This document shows positions 1 through 6,478 of a DNA stretch of 7,978 bases, one piece after another; the first letter of the stretch is position 1, and each line of letters starts with the position of its first letter. Source of the DNA: Bacteroidota bacterium (lineage in GTDB: Bacteria > Bacteroidota > Bacteroidia > Flavobacteriales > Flavobacteriaceae); NCBI GenBank assembly GCA_023437485.1, contig JAEZGB010000026.1, forward strand, positions 1-7,978. The letters are read 5' to 3'. Below the pieces are notes generated by a model. It was not told where the DNA came from and did no database searches. It was given only the letters and a program-made list of their open reading frames with translations. A program made the position numbers and the translations under genes.

Positions 1-2071
1 GGTCATACCCTTGTTCTTTGTAGGGCTTGCACTTGCGGGCCTCATCGGTTTTATGATTTCGCTGATATTGCGCAAACCGGCCGAACTGCAAAAACTCGTC
101 TACAACCAGGCGCGCAATCTCTTAAAGAGCGAAGTGCGTTTCAAGGCCATTTTTGACCACGCGCCGATTGGGATGGCCCATATTGATGTCAGGACGGGAA
201 AATTCCTTGAGGTAAACGACAATCTTGTTTTGATGACCGGCTATACTGAAACCCGGTTGCGCGCCATGGAAGCTGCTTCATTGACCCATCCCGATGACAA
301 GGAGGAAGAACAGCGTCTACTTTCGGCGATGTTTGACGGAAGCCTCCGCGGGTTTTCGATGGAAAAGCGCATCAACACCAACAGCGGCGAATCAATTTGG
401 GTGAACTGCACCGCGTCACCTTTGTGGGCAGTCGGGGACTCACCCAATACGTTTATCGCGATATTGGAAGACATTTCGATTAAAAAGGAAGCCAAAGAAC
501 AGGTTGCTAAAAGCGAGGCGCATTTCAAGAGCCTTTTTGAAGACTCTCCCGTTGCGCTTTGGGAGGAAGATTTTTCAGCCGTAAAGCAACGCCTCGAGGA
601 GCTCGGGCTAATGGGGAGGTCTCCCAAAACGGTGATGACCTATTTGCGGGAGAATCCGGAAGAAATTTACAACTGCGTATCACGCGTGAAAATCCTGGAC
701 GTGAACAACGAATGCGTGGTGCTGAATTACCCCAGGACCAAACAGGAAATTATTGAGGGAAGCCTGATCGAACTTCTTGACCAAGACTCAAAAGCGGGGT
801 TCGTGCGGCAACTGGTGGCGATCTGTTCAGGCGTGAGCGGTATTGCGATGGACACCAAACTGCGACGCGATTCAGGCGAGGTCCTGGACATCCATTTGCG
901 ATGGGGCGTGATGCGCGGTTATGAACACACCCTTGAACGCGTCATGATCTCGGCCGAGGACGTCACCTCGCAAAAAGAATCGCAGCGCATCATAAGCAGT
1001 ACGCAAAAACGCATCGAGGCATTGATCAATACCGTGGACGGAATAGTTTGGGAAAGCGATTTTGACTCGTACTTTTTTACTTTCATCAATAAAAAAGCCG
1101 AAGAAATCACCGGTTATCCCACCGAACAGTGGCTTGGCGAACCTTCTTTCTGGGCCTCGACCATCCATCCCGAGGACCGTGAATGGGCCGTGAAATATTG
1201 CGCCGAAAACGCCCGCAAACGCCGCCAGTACGCCTTTGAGTACCGGATGATTCACAAGGACGGTTCAATATTATGGATACGCGATATTGTCAATGTCGTG
1301 CATGAAGATGGCCAGCCGGTCAGCCTTCGCGGGATCATGATCGATATCACCAAAACCAAGGAAGCTGAGCAGGATTTGAACAAATCACTTGAGCTGGTGA
1401 CCGAACAAAACGAACGGCTTCACAATTTTTCATATATCGTCTCGCACAACCTAAGATCGCATACGGCCAATATCCAAAGCATCGCCAGCCTGATAGAACA
1501 CGCCGAATCTGATCAGGAACGCCTTGAAATGATCGGGATGCTCAAGACCGTTTCGGGATCGCTCAACGATACGATGATCCACCTCAATGACCTGCTGAAC
1601 ATCAAGGCCAATATCGGTTTGGGCAAGGAACCCCTCAACCTGCGCCAATATATTGACAATACGCTCACGCTTTTGAACGAGCAGATTTCAACCCGTGAAA
1701 TTCAACTCAAATACGAGGTCCCGCCCGATACCGTCGTGGAATACAACCCGGCTTACCTGGAAAGCATACTGCTGAATCTTTTGTCAAACGCAATCCGGTA
1801 CAGTGACCCGGCGCGCAGGCCCGAGATCTCGATTATCTGGGCTGAATCGGACGGGCAAAAAACACTCACGATTGCCGACAACGGAATCGGGATTGACCTG
1901 CAAAAACACGGCGAAAAGCTATTTGGGATGTACAAAACCTTTAACGGCAACCCGGATGCGCGCGGAATCGGGCTCTTTATTACCCGCAACCAGATCGAGG
2001 CTATGGGCGGATCGATATCGGTGACATCTACTCCCGGCCAGGGCACTGCCTTTACCGTTGCATTTTGTTAG
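1..2071 (+). CDS. Multi-PAS sensor histidine kinase, membrane-anchored (5' end outside window)
   Basis: This is the C-terminal part of a sensor kinase that senses a signal through membrane and PAS modules and autophosphorylates a histidine. The frame is open to the left edge, so the TTG at 11 is probably internal; residue numbers below count from it. One membrane segment (about 2-20) is followed by PAS 1 (about 43-157, with GYTE and HPDD motifs), a divergent PAS-like region (about 170-325, LFEDSPVALWEEDF), and PAS 3 with PAC (about 333-450, HPEDR, YRMIHKDGS). The H-box is SHNLRSH with phospho-acceptor H479. The HATPase domain shows an N-box (N589, N593), G1 box DNGIG at 623-627 and G2 box GIGL at 652-655. 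No receiver domain follows, so the response regulator must be elsewhere. A membrane helix directly before PAS modules suggests an upstream extracytoplasmic sensor such as CHASE; this is inference. The stop codon lies inside a 13-bp inverted repeat. Confidence 0.95.
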   Translation, partial: VIPLFFVGLALAGLIGFMISLILRKPAELQKLVYNQARNLLKSEVRFKAIFDHAPIGMAHIDVRTGKFLEVNDNLVLMTGYTETRLRAMEAASLTHPDDKEEEQRLLSAMFDGSLRGFSMEKRINTNSGESIWVNCTASPLWAVGDSPNTFIAILEDISIKKEAKEQVAKSEAHFKSLFEDSPVALWEEDFSAVKQRLEELGLMGRSPKTVMTYLRENPEEIYNCVSRVKILDVNNECVVLNYPRTKQEIIEGSLIELLDQDSKAGFVRQLVAICSGVSGIAMDTKLRRDSGEVLDIHLRWGVMRGYEHTLERVMISAEDVTSQKESQRIISSTQKRIEALINTVDGIVWESDFDSYFFTFINKKAEEITGYPTEQWLGEPSFWASTIHPEDREWAVKYCAENARKRRQYAFEYRMIHKDGSILWIRDIVNVVHEDGQPVSLRGIMIDITKTKEAEQDLNKSLELVTEQNERLHNFSYIVSHNLRSHTANIQSIASLIEHAESDQERLEMIGMLKTVSGSLNDTMIHLNDLLNIKANIGLGKEPLNLRQYIDNTLTLLNEQISTREIQLKYEVPPDTVVEYNPAYLESILLNLLSNAIRYSDPARRPEISIIWAESDGQKTLTIADNGIGIDLQKHGEKLFGMYKTFNGNPDARGIGLFITRNQIEAMGGSISVTSTPGQGTAFTVAFC

Positions 2072-2092
2072 ATAAATTATAACAAAATGCAA
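2058..2092. repeat. Perfect 13-bp inverted repeat over the kinase stop codon
   Basis: Arm TTGCATTTTGTTA (2058-2070) is exactly complementary to TAACAAAATGCAA (2080-2092), with a 9-nt loop, gataaatta. The TAG stop of the kinase (2069-2071) straddles the end of the left arm and the loop. In RNA this would fold into an A/U-rich hairpin at the very end of the kinase message. No U-tract follows on either strand, so it is not a textbook intrinsic terminator. A 3'-end stabiliser, a weak terminator, or a protein-binding palindrome are all possible. Confidence 0.6.
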
Positions 2093-2107
2093 AAATTCTG
2101 TAACGGT

Positions 2108-2138
2108 TTCGAAACAGAGTTAAGGAACTTTGAAACAG
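2108..2138 (+). promoter_or_regulatory. Candidate operator/promoter region with 21-bp-spaced direct repeat
   Basis: TTCGAAACAG (2108-2117) and TTTGAAACAG (2129-2138) form a near-identical decamer repeat with a 21-bp period, about two helical turns. The first copy lies in the palindrome GTTTCGAAAC (2106-2115). GAACTTTG at 2125-2132 is one mismatch away from the Bacteroidota -7 consensus TAnnTTTG, and GGAACTT/TGAAAC resembles -35 boxes used by ECF sigma factors. The region lies 38-68 bases ahead of the DUF892 gene, so it is the natural place for the stress operon's promoter. Function is inferred; neither a full -33/-7 pair nor a full ECF pair is present. Confidence 0.3.
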
Positions 2139-2175
2139 TCCGGTAAAGCACGGGCCCGCAATCAAAGTCCCATTT

Positions 2176-2709
2176 ATGCAGCTTAACATCAAAACGCCCG
2201 GCTCGGCCGATGAGGTAACCGCCTTGCGAACCTTATTTGAAGATTACCTCAAGATGGTATACTGGTCAGAACGCGCGCTTGCTCCGGCATTTTCGCACAT
2301 CATCGGCCAGATAAGCTCGCGCGACATTGCCCGGATCCTGATGCTGCACACCGCCAATACCAACATCCATGTGGACAGGCTGGAGAAAATCTTTAAAAGT
2401 ATCGGAATCCCGGCCGGTGAAAAAAAATTCGAACCCATTGAGAGTTTTTTGGGCCAGATTGACTTGGTGATTGCGCAGACGCAGATGGGGGCCGTGCGCG
2501 ACGCGGCGGTGATTGCCCTGGTCCAGCACGTGATCCACAGCGAGATTGCCTCATACGGTACTTTAAAATCATTCGCGCTGACCCTGAAGGAGGAAGATGT
2601 GGTGGTCCTGTTGGACAAAAATCTTGAAGACGAAAAAGACCTCGACCTGAAGCTTTCGGAAATTGCAAAGGCGTATATCAATGACGAGGCCGCAAATAAG
2701 GAATTCTGA
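2176..2709 (+). CDS. DUF892 / YciE-YciF-type ferritin-like protein
   Basis: A soluble, all-helical 177-residue protein of the DUF892 family, which has the ferritin-like four-helix fold and is linked to stress responses in enterobacteria (YciE/YciF). Recognisable family landmarks are LRTLFEDYLKMVYWSERAL (12-34) in helix A, NIHVDRLEKIF (63-73) in helix B, HSEIASYGTLKSFA (121-134) in helix C and LEDEKDLDLKL (150-160) in helix D. Length matches the family. From memory of the family consensus, the helix-B carboxylate of the ET..H motif is asparagine here (N61) and the glutamate of the EHxEIA motif is isoleucine (I120), so metal binding may be altered. The ATG at 2176 is used because the domain begins a few residues later. 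It is the first gene of a three-gene unit; its TGA stop shares one base with the next ATG (2709), which suggests translational coupling. Confidence 0.88.
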   Translation: MQLNIKTPGSADEVTALRTLFEDYLKMVYWSERALAPAFSHIIGQISSRDIARILMLHTANTNIHVDRLEKIFKSIGIPAGEKKFEPIESFLGQIDLVIAQTQMGAVRDAAVIALVQHVIHSEIASYGTLKSFALTLKEEDVVVLLDKNLEDEKDLDLKLSEIAKAYINDEAANKEF

Positions 2710-3560
2710 TGAAACCGAAATCATTCCCCAAACAAAAACAAAGGCTGCCGGGGCACGAATCAAAAATGACCCCCGAACCGGAGGTGATCCGTGAAGATTA
2801 TCGCGGCAGCGGGAAGCTTGACGGCAAAGTCGCCCTGATTACCGGCGGCGACAGCGGTATTGGCCGAAGCGTTGCCGTGCATTTTGCAAGGGAAGGTTGC
2901 GATGTGGCCATTGCTTACCTCTCAGAAGATGACGACGCGCGCCAGACCCGTGAGATGGTGCGCCGCGAAGGGCGTAAATGCGTAATGTTCAAAGGCGATT
3001 TGCGCAAACCGGCATTTGCCAAAAAGATTGTGGAGCGCACTGTGGAAAAACTGGGAAAACTCAACATCCTGGTCAACAATGCCGCGATGCAGGTACCGCA
3101 AAAGGAACCTGGCGATATTTCAGCTGACAATCTCAGGGCGACTTTTGAAACCAATATATTTCCGTTTTTCCATACCGTGTCCCAGGCCCTGACCCATCTA
3201 TCCAAGGGCGGCGCCATCATCAATACCACCTCGGTTACCGCCTACCGCGGCAGCGAGCATCTTTTGGATTACTCGAGTACCAAAGGGGCTATTGTGACCT
3301 TTACCCGATCGCTTTCGTCGATGGTGGTTGACAAGGGAATCAGGGTGAACGCTGTAGCTCCGGGACCCATCTGGACCCCATTGATACCGGCGAGTTTCAC
3401 CGCAGAGGAAGTGGCAAAATTCGGGAAGGACGTGCCCATGAAACGCGCGGGGCAACCCTCGGAAGTAGCACCCGCCTACGTGTACCTGGCATGCGCCGAC
3501 AGTTCATATATGACCGGACAGGTCTTGCACATCAACGGCGGAGAATTGATAGGAGGATAA
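2709..3560 (+). CDS. SDR-family oxidoreductase, YghA/GSP39-like
   Basis: A classical short-chain dehydrogenase/reductase of 283 residues that would use NAD(P)H to reduce, or NAD(P)+ to oxidise, a small carbonyl or alcohol substrate in the cytoplasm. The Rossmann cofactor motif TGGDSGIG is at 45-52, followed by NNAA at 123-126, N149, the catalytic S175, Y188 and K192 (YSSTK), and the PGP turn at 218-220. The roughly 38-residue charged N-terminal extension before the Rossmann fold, with PEPEVIREDYRGSGKLDGK, is characteristic of the subfamily containing E. coli YghA and Bacillus general stress protein 39. The substrate cannot be read from sequence; aldehyde reduction or glucose-dehydrogenase-like activity is the family expectation. 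Its ATG overlaps the stop of the DUF892 gene by one base. That coupling, and similar stress-linked families next door, fit a general-stress role. Confidence 0.93.
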   Translation: MKPKSFPKQKQRLPGHESKMTPEPEVIREDYRGSGKLDGKVALITGGDSGIGRSVAVHFAREGCDVAIAYLSEDDDARQTREMVRREGRKCVMFKGDLRKPAFAKKIVERTVEKLGKLNILVNNAAMQVPQKEPGDISADNLRATFETNIFPFFHTVSQALTHLSKGGAIINTTSVTAYRGSEHLLDYSSTKGAIVTFTRSLSSMVVDKGIRVNAVAPGPIWTPLIPASFTAEEVAKFGKDVPMKRAGQPSEVAPAYVYLACADSSYMTGQVLHINGGELIGG

Positions 3561-3578
3561 CCAATAAACAATAGAACC

Positions 3579-3794
3579 ATGAAAAAGAACATGATTTTAG
3601 GCATCGCAGCCGGAGTTGCCGCAGTTGCGGTAGCCACAATGATCGCCAAGAGAAACGGAACACTTGAAACACTTTTGGACAAGATTCGGGACCTGGCCGA
3701 CAAGATGGACCGGTTTGATTTTGAGAAATACGGGATGAACGATGTGATTCCCAAAGGCGAAGATTCAAACGTTAGCAGAGGCCGTTCCAAATAA
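3579..3794 (+). CDS. Small single-pass membrane-anchored protein (71 aa), hypothetical
   Basis: A 71-residue protein with a short N-terminal MKKN, one hydrophobic Ala/Val-rich segment at about 5-22 (MILGIAAGVAAVAVATMIA), then a basic stop-transfer KR. A soluble amphipathic helix rich in Leu/Asp/Lys follows at about 28-50, and a polar tail ending in SRGRSK. This resembles small YtxH-like or stress-induced membrane proteins in general layout, but I cannot assign a family. There is no lipobox, so the hydrophobic segment is most likely a membrane anchor. The ATG at 3579 is 18 nt after the SDR stop with no terminator or -7 element between, so it is probably the last gene of the operon. An AGGAGG at 3551-3556 lies too far upstream to act as a ribosome-binding site for this ATG. 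The strong terminator begins 3 nt after its stop. Confidence 0.75.
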   Translation: MKKNMILGIAAGVAAVAVATMIAKRNGTLETLLDKIRDLADKMDRFDFEKYGMNDVIPKGEDSNVSRGRSK

Positions 3795-3796
3795 AA

Positions 3797-3828
3797 AAAG
3801 CATCCATACCGGATGCTTTCGATTTTTA
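3797..3828. terminator. Bidirectional rho-independent terminator
   Basis: A perfect 9-bp stem, AAAGCATCC (3797-3805) with GGATGCTTT (3811-3819), has a 5-nt loop and is followed by CGATTTTTAT on the plus strand. On the minus strand the same stem is followed by TTTTATTT, read through the A-run at 3792-3799. It therefore suits both the plus-strand stress operon ending at 3794 and the convergent nuclease gene ending at 3914. Confidence 0.88.
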
Positions 3829-3834
3829 TAACTT

Positions 3835-3853
3835 TCAGCCGTCAGCCGTCAGC
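3835..3853. repeat. Short heptamer tandem repeat (TCAGCCG)n
   Basis: TCAGCCG occurs at 3835-3841 and 3842-3848, followed by a partial copy TCAGC at 3849-3853. A further isolated TCAGCC is at 3864-3869. It lies in the non-coding gap between the convergent terminator and the nuclease stop, and resembles intergenic short tandemly repeated heptamers known from other bacteria. No function can be assigned. Confidence 0.6.
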
Positions 3854-3913
3854 TTGATTTCGGTCAGCCCTAATGTTTTTGGGTACGCAGGCCCTTAAGA
3901 CTTTTTGTTTTGA

Positions 3914-5878
3914 TTAACGTACTATCAATTTCGTGACCGATGACTGGTGGGCATCCTGTACCCTGGCCAGGTAAACTCCCGGCGGAAGGGAAATTGGGAT
4001 TACCGTTTCCCCATAAACGTTTTGGCTCATGACCTTGATCCCGCTGATTGAATAAAGTTCCAGCAACGCGCCGCCTTCAAGGCCTGCAACCTGGATGGAC
4101 TGGCTGGCAGGGTTGGGAACGATCGCAAAACGCACCTGCGCCTGCACCGGCGTGGACAGGCTAAAGGACCACGTTTGCCCGTAATTCGCTCCAAAAATAT
4201 AGTCGGCCAGCAACGGATAGTCAATAAAAGGGTTGCGGTTGTGTTGCCAGGCATATACAACGTTGTTGCGGTTCATCTCAAAATCGTCGGCGGGATCCTG
4301 CTGATTCCAAAGCAACAGGCTGGCAAGATCGGCCATTTGGCCCATCGTTGTGTCAGGCGGGTTTCCATTTACCAGGCTCAGTGCGCTGTAACGTACCGCC
4401 ATATAAAACAGCGACCGCGCCACATCGCCCTTCCAACTGCCCTGGTTTCCTGCCGGGCCATTGTAATCAGTCCCGTAATCGCGGTTGCTCCTGGCAGAAT
4501 TTTCGGGCCCGTCTTCCGCCCTGATGTGGTGCGCATCAGAATGTCCGGCCGCGATATCATTGGCATCGGTACTGCTGTATATATCGATTCCATCGGCAGT
4601 GGAAGAGGTGGCGTTGGCGAACCCGCCGCGCGATTGCGGGAAAATATGTTCGCGGTTCCATGTTCCAACATTGCTCGAGGTGGTCTGGAACAAATATTTC
4701 GCCCTCGGCGCCTCGACATACATCATCCAGACCTGGTTGCTGTTGAGCGGGTTTTGATCGGCCTGTTTTAAAATGATTTCGGTATCGCCGTAATTGTGTT
4801 CGCGCACTACTGCCGGATTGGCAATGATGTCCTGCAATGCCTGGCGCAAACTTTCACCGGAAAGCCCTTCAAGGCTGGAATAATAATCCTGCGGCGCGTT
4901 GGATTGCACAATCCCGAAAGTCGGATTGAGCGGCGTTCCCCAGTCGGCTACCGTAAAGTCATTGTCGACCACGCGGACTTCAACAAAATCATTGAGCCGG
5001 TTGAACCCGTCGGGCAAAGCCCCAAAACGCACCACGGCAAGTTCGTCGCCATCATCTACCGTATCGTCGACCACGGTCACTGTCCTTGAAGTTGAATTTG
5101 AACCGGCAGGAATCAATACCGAAAGATCGGCCGAATAATCCGCTGAATTGAAACTTGCGTTATTGAGCGTATAAGAAAAGGTCAGATCGGATGCCACAGG
5201 CTGCTGCGCGGTAAAAGTGATGATAAACTGCTCACCTTCATTTATCAAGGTACTGCTCACCGAAATTGCAATGCCGTTGAATGCGATCCCGCTGCCGTCA
5301 TTGTGCGCTCCAGGCGTGGGAGCCTTGACTTCATAGGTGCCGTCGGGTTTGCGCTGAATGGATTGGGTCGTTCCTTGTGAATTCATGTTTTCATTCACCT
5401 GGATTGATACCCCTAAAAGTTGCATCAGGGTGGTGGCCGGCGGATCAGAGGTATCATAGACCAGGGCATCGATCAAATTCGACGATGTGGCCAGGGTTCC
5501 GTCGGGAAAATCTGACGAACTGCCAACGTACAGCGCCACGGCATCGGCACCATTCTGGATCACGCTGGTAGAGAAAAGGCGCTCGGGTACGGGTGAAACC
5601 CCAACATTGCCGATGAGCACCAGGCCGTTGATATCGGTAGAAAGGCCGTCCAGATCCAATGTAAAATAGCTCCGGTTGCCCATGCTGGAGGTTTCGGAAC
5701 CATTATAAAACACCAGGACATAACCGTCAAGCGGAAAATTCGGTGTGTCACTTTTAAGTTCGACAAATTCCTTGTCATCAGTACTGGGTGTGTCTGAATC
5801 AAGTTCATTGATCACGACCTGCGCTCGGGAGGCAAAACCCGTCATCAATAGTAAAATGAGTAAATACTGTTTCATCAA
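3914..5878 (-). CDS. Secreted endonuclease I with lamin-tail-like and Calx-beta-like domains and T9SS sorting domain
   Basis: A 654-residue extracellular nuclease expected to cleave DNA (and possibly RNA) outside the cell for nutrient or phosphate scavenging. An N-terminal Sec signal peptide (about 1-19, ending SRA before Q20) is followed by a lamin-tail-like domain (about 20-190, VVINELDSDT, DKEFVEL), a Calx-beta-like Ig-fold domain (about 203-305), and the endonuclease I domain (about 335-565). That domain carries WNREHIFPQS (R409, E410, H411), SDAHHIRAED (H450, H451), NSARSN, GDVARSLFYM and HNRNPFIDYP motifs. The last ~70 residues (from VPNPAS, ending VTKLIVR) are a type A T9SS C-terminal domain, cleaved on export through the outer membrane. 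Tandem Met codons (5878 and 5875) leave the start ambiguous by one residue. Its own -7 element is at 5896-5903. It is monocistronic and convergent with the stress operon. Confidence 0.94.
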   Translation of the reverse strand: MMKQYLLILLLMTGFASRAQVVINELDSDTPSTDDKEFVELKSDTPNFPLDGYVLVFYNGSETSSMGNRSYFTLDLDGLSTDINGLVLIGNVGVSPVPERLFSTSVIQNGADAVALYVGSSSDFPDGTLATSSNLIDALVYDTSDPPATTLMQLLGVSIQVNENMNSQGTTQSIQRKPDGTYEVKAPTPGAHNDGSGIAFNGIAISVSSTLINEGEQFIITFTAQQPVASDLTFSYTLNNASFNSADYSADLSVLIPAGSNSTSRTVTVVDDTVDDGDELAVVRFGALPDGFNRLNDFVEVRVVDNDFTVADWGTPLNPTFGIVQSNAPQDYYSSLEGLSGESLRQALQDIIANPAVVREHNYGDTEIILKQADQNPLNSNQVWMMYVEAPRAKYLFQTTSSNVGTWNREHIFPQSRGGFANATSSTADGIDIYSSTDANDIAAGHSDAHHIRAEDGPENSARSNRDYGTDYNGPAGNQGSWKGDVARSLFYMAVRYSALSLVNGNPPDTTMGQMADLASLLLWNQQDPADDFEMNRNNVVYAWQHNRNPFIDYPLLADYIFGANYGQTWSFSLSTPVQAQVRFAIVPNPASQSIQVAGLEGGALLELYSISGIKVMSQNVYGETVIPISLPPGVYLARVQDAHQSSVTKLIVR

Positions 5879-5882
5879 ATAA

Positions 5883-5892
5883 GGTTTAAACC
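5883..5892. promoter_or_regulatory. GGTTTAAACC palindrome in the nuclease leader
   Basis: A perfect 10-bp palindrome lies between the nuclease -7 element and its ATG, ending 4 bases from the start codon. It could be an operator or affect initiation. A 10-mer of this kind can also occur by chance. Confidence 0.2.
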
Positions 5893-5895
5893 CCG

Positions 5896-5903
5896 CAAAG
5901 GTA
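5896..5903 (-). promoter_or_regulatory. Bacteroidota -7 promoter element for the nuclease gene
   Basis: Read on the minus strand this is TACCTTTG followed by C, a full match to TAnnTTTG, 17 bases ahead of the ATG at 5878. No TTG -33 element is evident at the expected spacing. Position and orientation fit the nuclease gene and imply a very short leader. Confidence 0.6.
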
Positions 5904-5989
5904 GCGCATCAGGCTTAGCTCCTGGCCCCTGGAATCATAAAACTTTGGACGGCAGGTGTTAAAATGACAAACAGCTTACGGGATTAATG

Positions 5990-5997
5990 TACTTTTG
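5990..5997 (+). promoter_or_regulatory. Bacteroidota -7 promoter element that fixes the J-KTSC gene start
   Basis: TACTTTTG followed by C fully matches TAnnTTTG and ends 15 bases before the ATG at 6013. The in-frame TTG at 5995 overlaps this element, so it would lie upstream of any transcript made here and cannot be the start. No TTG -33 box is visible. Confidence 0.65.
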
Positions 5998-6012
5998 CGC
6001 GAAATTTTTTTT

Positions 6013-6453
6013 ATGAGAAAGGTAGCCCATTACCGCAGCCTGCTGGGTGTTGACAAAGACGCGAAACTTGCCCAGCTGAAAAGTATTTACCGCAGCTCGA
6101 TGAAAGAATGGCATCCTGACCGCTTTCACGGCAACCCCCAAGGGCAAGCCGAAGCTGAGGAAAAAAGCCGCGAAGTAATTGAAGCGTACCATTTCCTGGT
6201 GAGCATCAACCCCGAAACTCTCGCACTGGAACTTCCCGGGTACCGGGCCACCATTGCCAATGCCACCCTATTGGATTACCAGTATGATGCGGCAAGGCTC
6301 AAAGTATTTTTTTCCGACAGCAGCGTTTACGAATTTTTGAGCGTCCCCAAAGCCACCTATGTCAAGATGATCAACGCCGATTCGCCCGGCCGTTTTGCCA
6401 AGCGACATATTTACGGCAATTTCCCCTACCGCAAGATTTCAAACGCCGAATAG
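6013..6453 (+). CDS. J-domain protein with C-terminal KTSC domain
   Basis: A 146-residue cytoplasmic protein. The N-terminal J-domain (about 3-65) has the typical start HYRSLLGVDKDA, the basic helix-II stretch YRSSMKEW, the essential HPD tripeptide at 34-36 and a final helix EVIEAYHFL; such domains stimulate Hsp70 (DnaK) ATPase activity. A linker leads to a KTSC domain (about 85-141) with LLDYQYDAARLKVFFSDSS, YEFLSVPKATY, and NADSPGRFAKRHIYGNFPYRKI in its second half. KTSC function is not well established; it is found alone or attached to other proteins, so here it may select a client or target. The ATG at 6013 is chosen because the promoter -7 box overlaps the TTG at 5995. The gene is divergent from the nuclease gene, and a new -7 element after its stop suggests it is transcribed largely alone. 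Confidence 0.88.
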   Translation: MRKVAHYRSLLGVDKDAKLAQLKSIYRSSMKEWHPDRFHGNPQGQAEAEEKSREVIEAYHFLVSINPETLALELPGYRATIANATLLDYQYDAARLKVFFSDSSVYEFLSVPKATYVKMINADSPGRFAKRHIYGNFPYRKISNAE

Positions 6454-6455
6454 GC

Positions 6456-6463
6456 TAACTTTG
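6456..6463 (+). promoter_or_regulatory. Bacteroidota -7 promoter element for the TauE/SafE gene
   Basis: TAACTTTG followed by C matches TAnnTTTG fully, starts 3 bases after the J-KTSC stop and ends 15 bases before the permease ATG at 6479. The spacing to ATG equals that of the preceding gene, which supports a real promoter rather than simple read-through. Confidence 0.6.
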
Positions 6464-6478
6464 CGACAAATCCTATAA

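Noticed and set aside
11..13. TTG at 11 as the true start of the histidine kinase
   Set aside because: The frame continues to the window edge (V-I-P before it), and a start in the middle of a membrane helix before PAS domains is unlikely. The gene is treated as 5' partial.
3840..3905. Possible small RNA or CRISPR-like repeat in the convergent gap
   Set aside because: The repeat unit is only 7 bp with no spacers, and no promoter element or second terminator supports an RNA gene.
4175..4771. 198-codon open frame on the plus strand inside the nuclease gene
   Set aside because: It is antisense to the conserved endonuclease I domain and has no recognisable domain or promoter.
5995..6012. TTG start for the J-KTSC gene
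   Set aside because: The TTG overlaps the promoter -7 box, would add MREIFF before a normal J-domain start, and an ATG follows at 6013.
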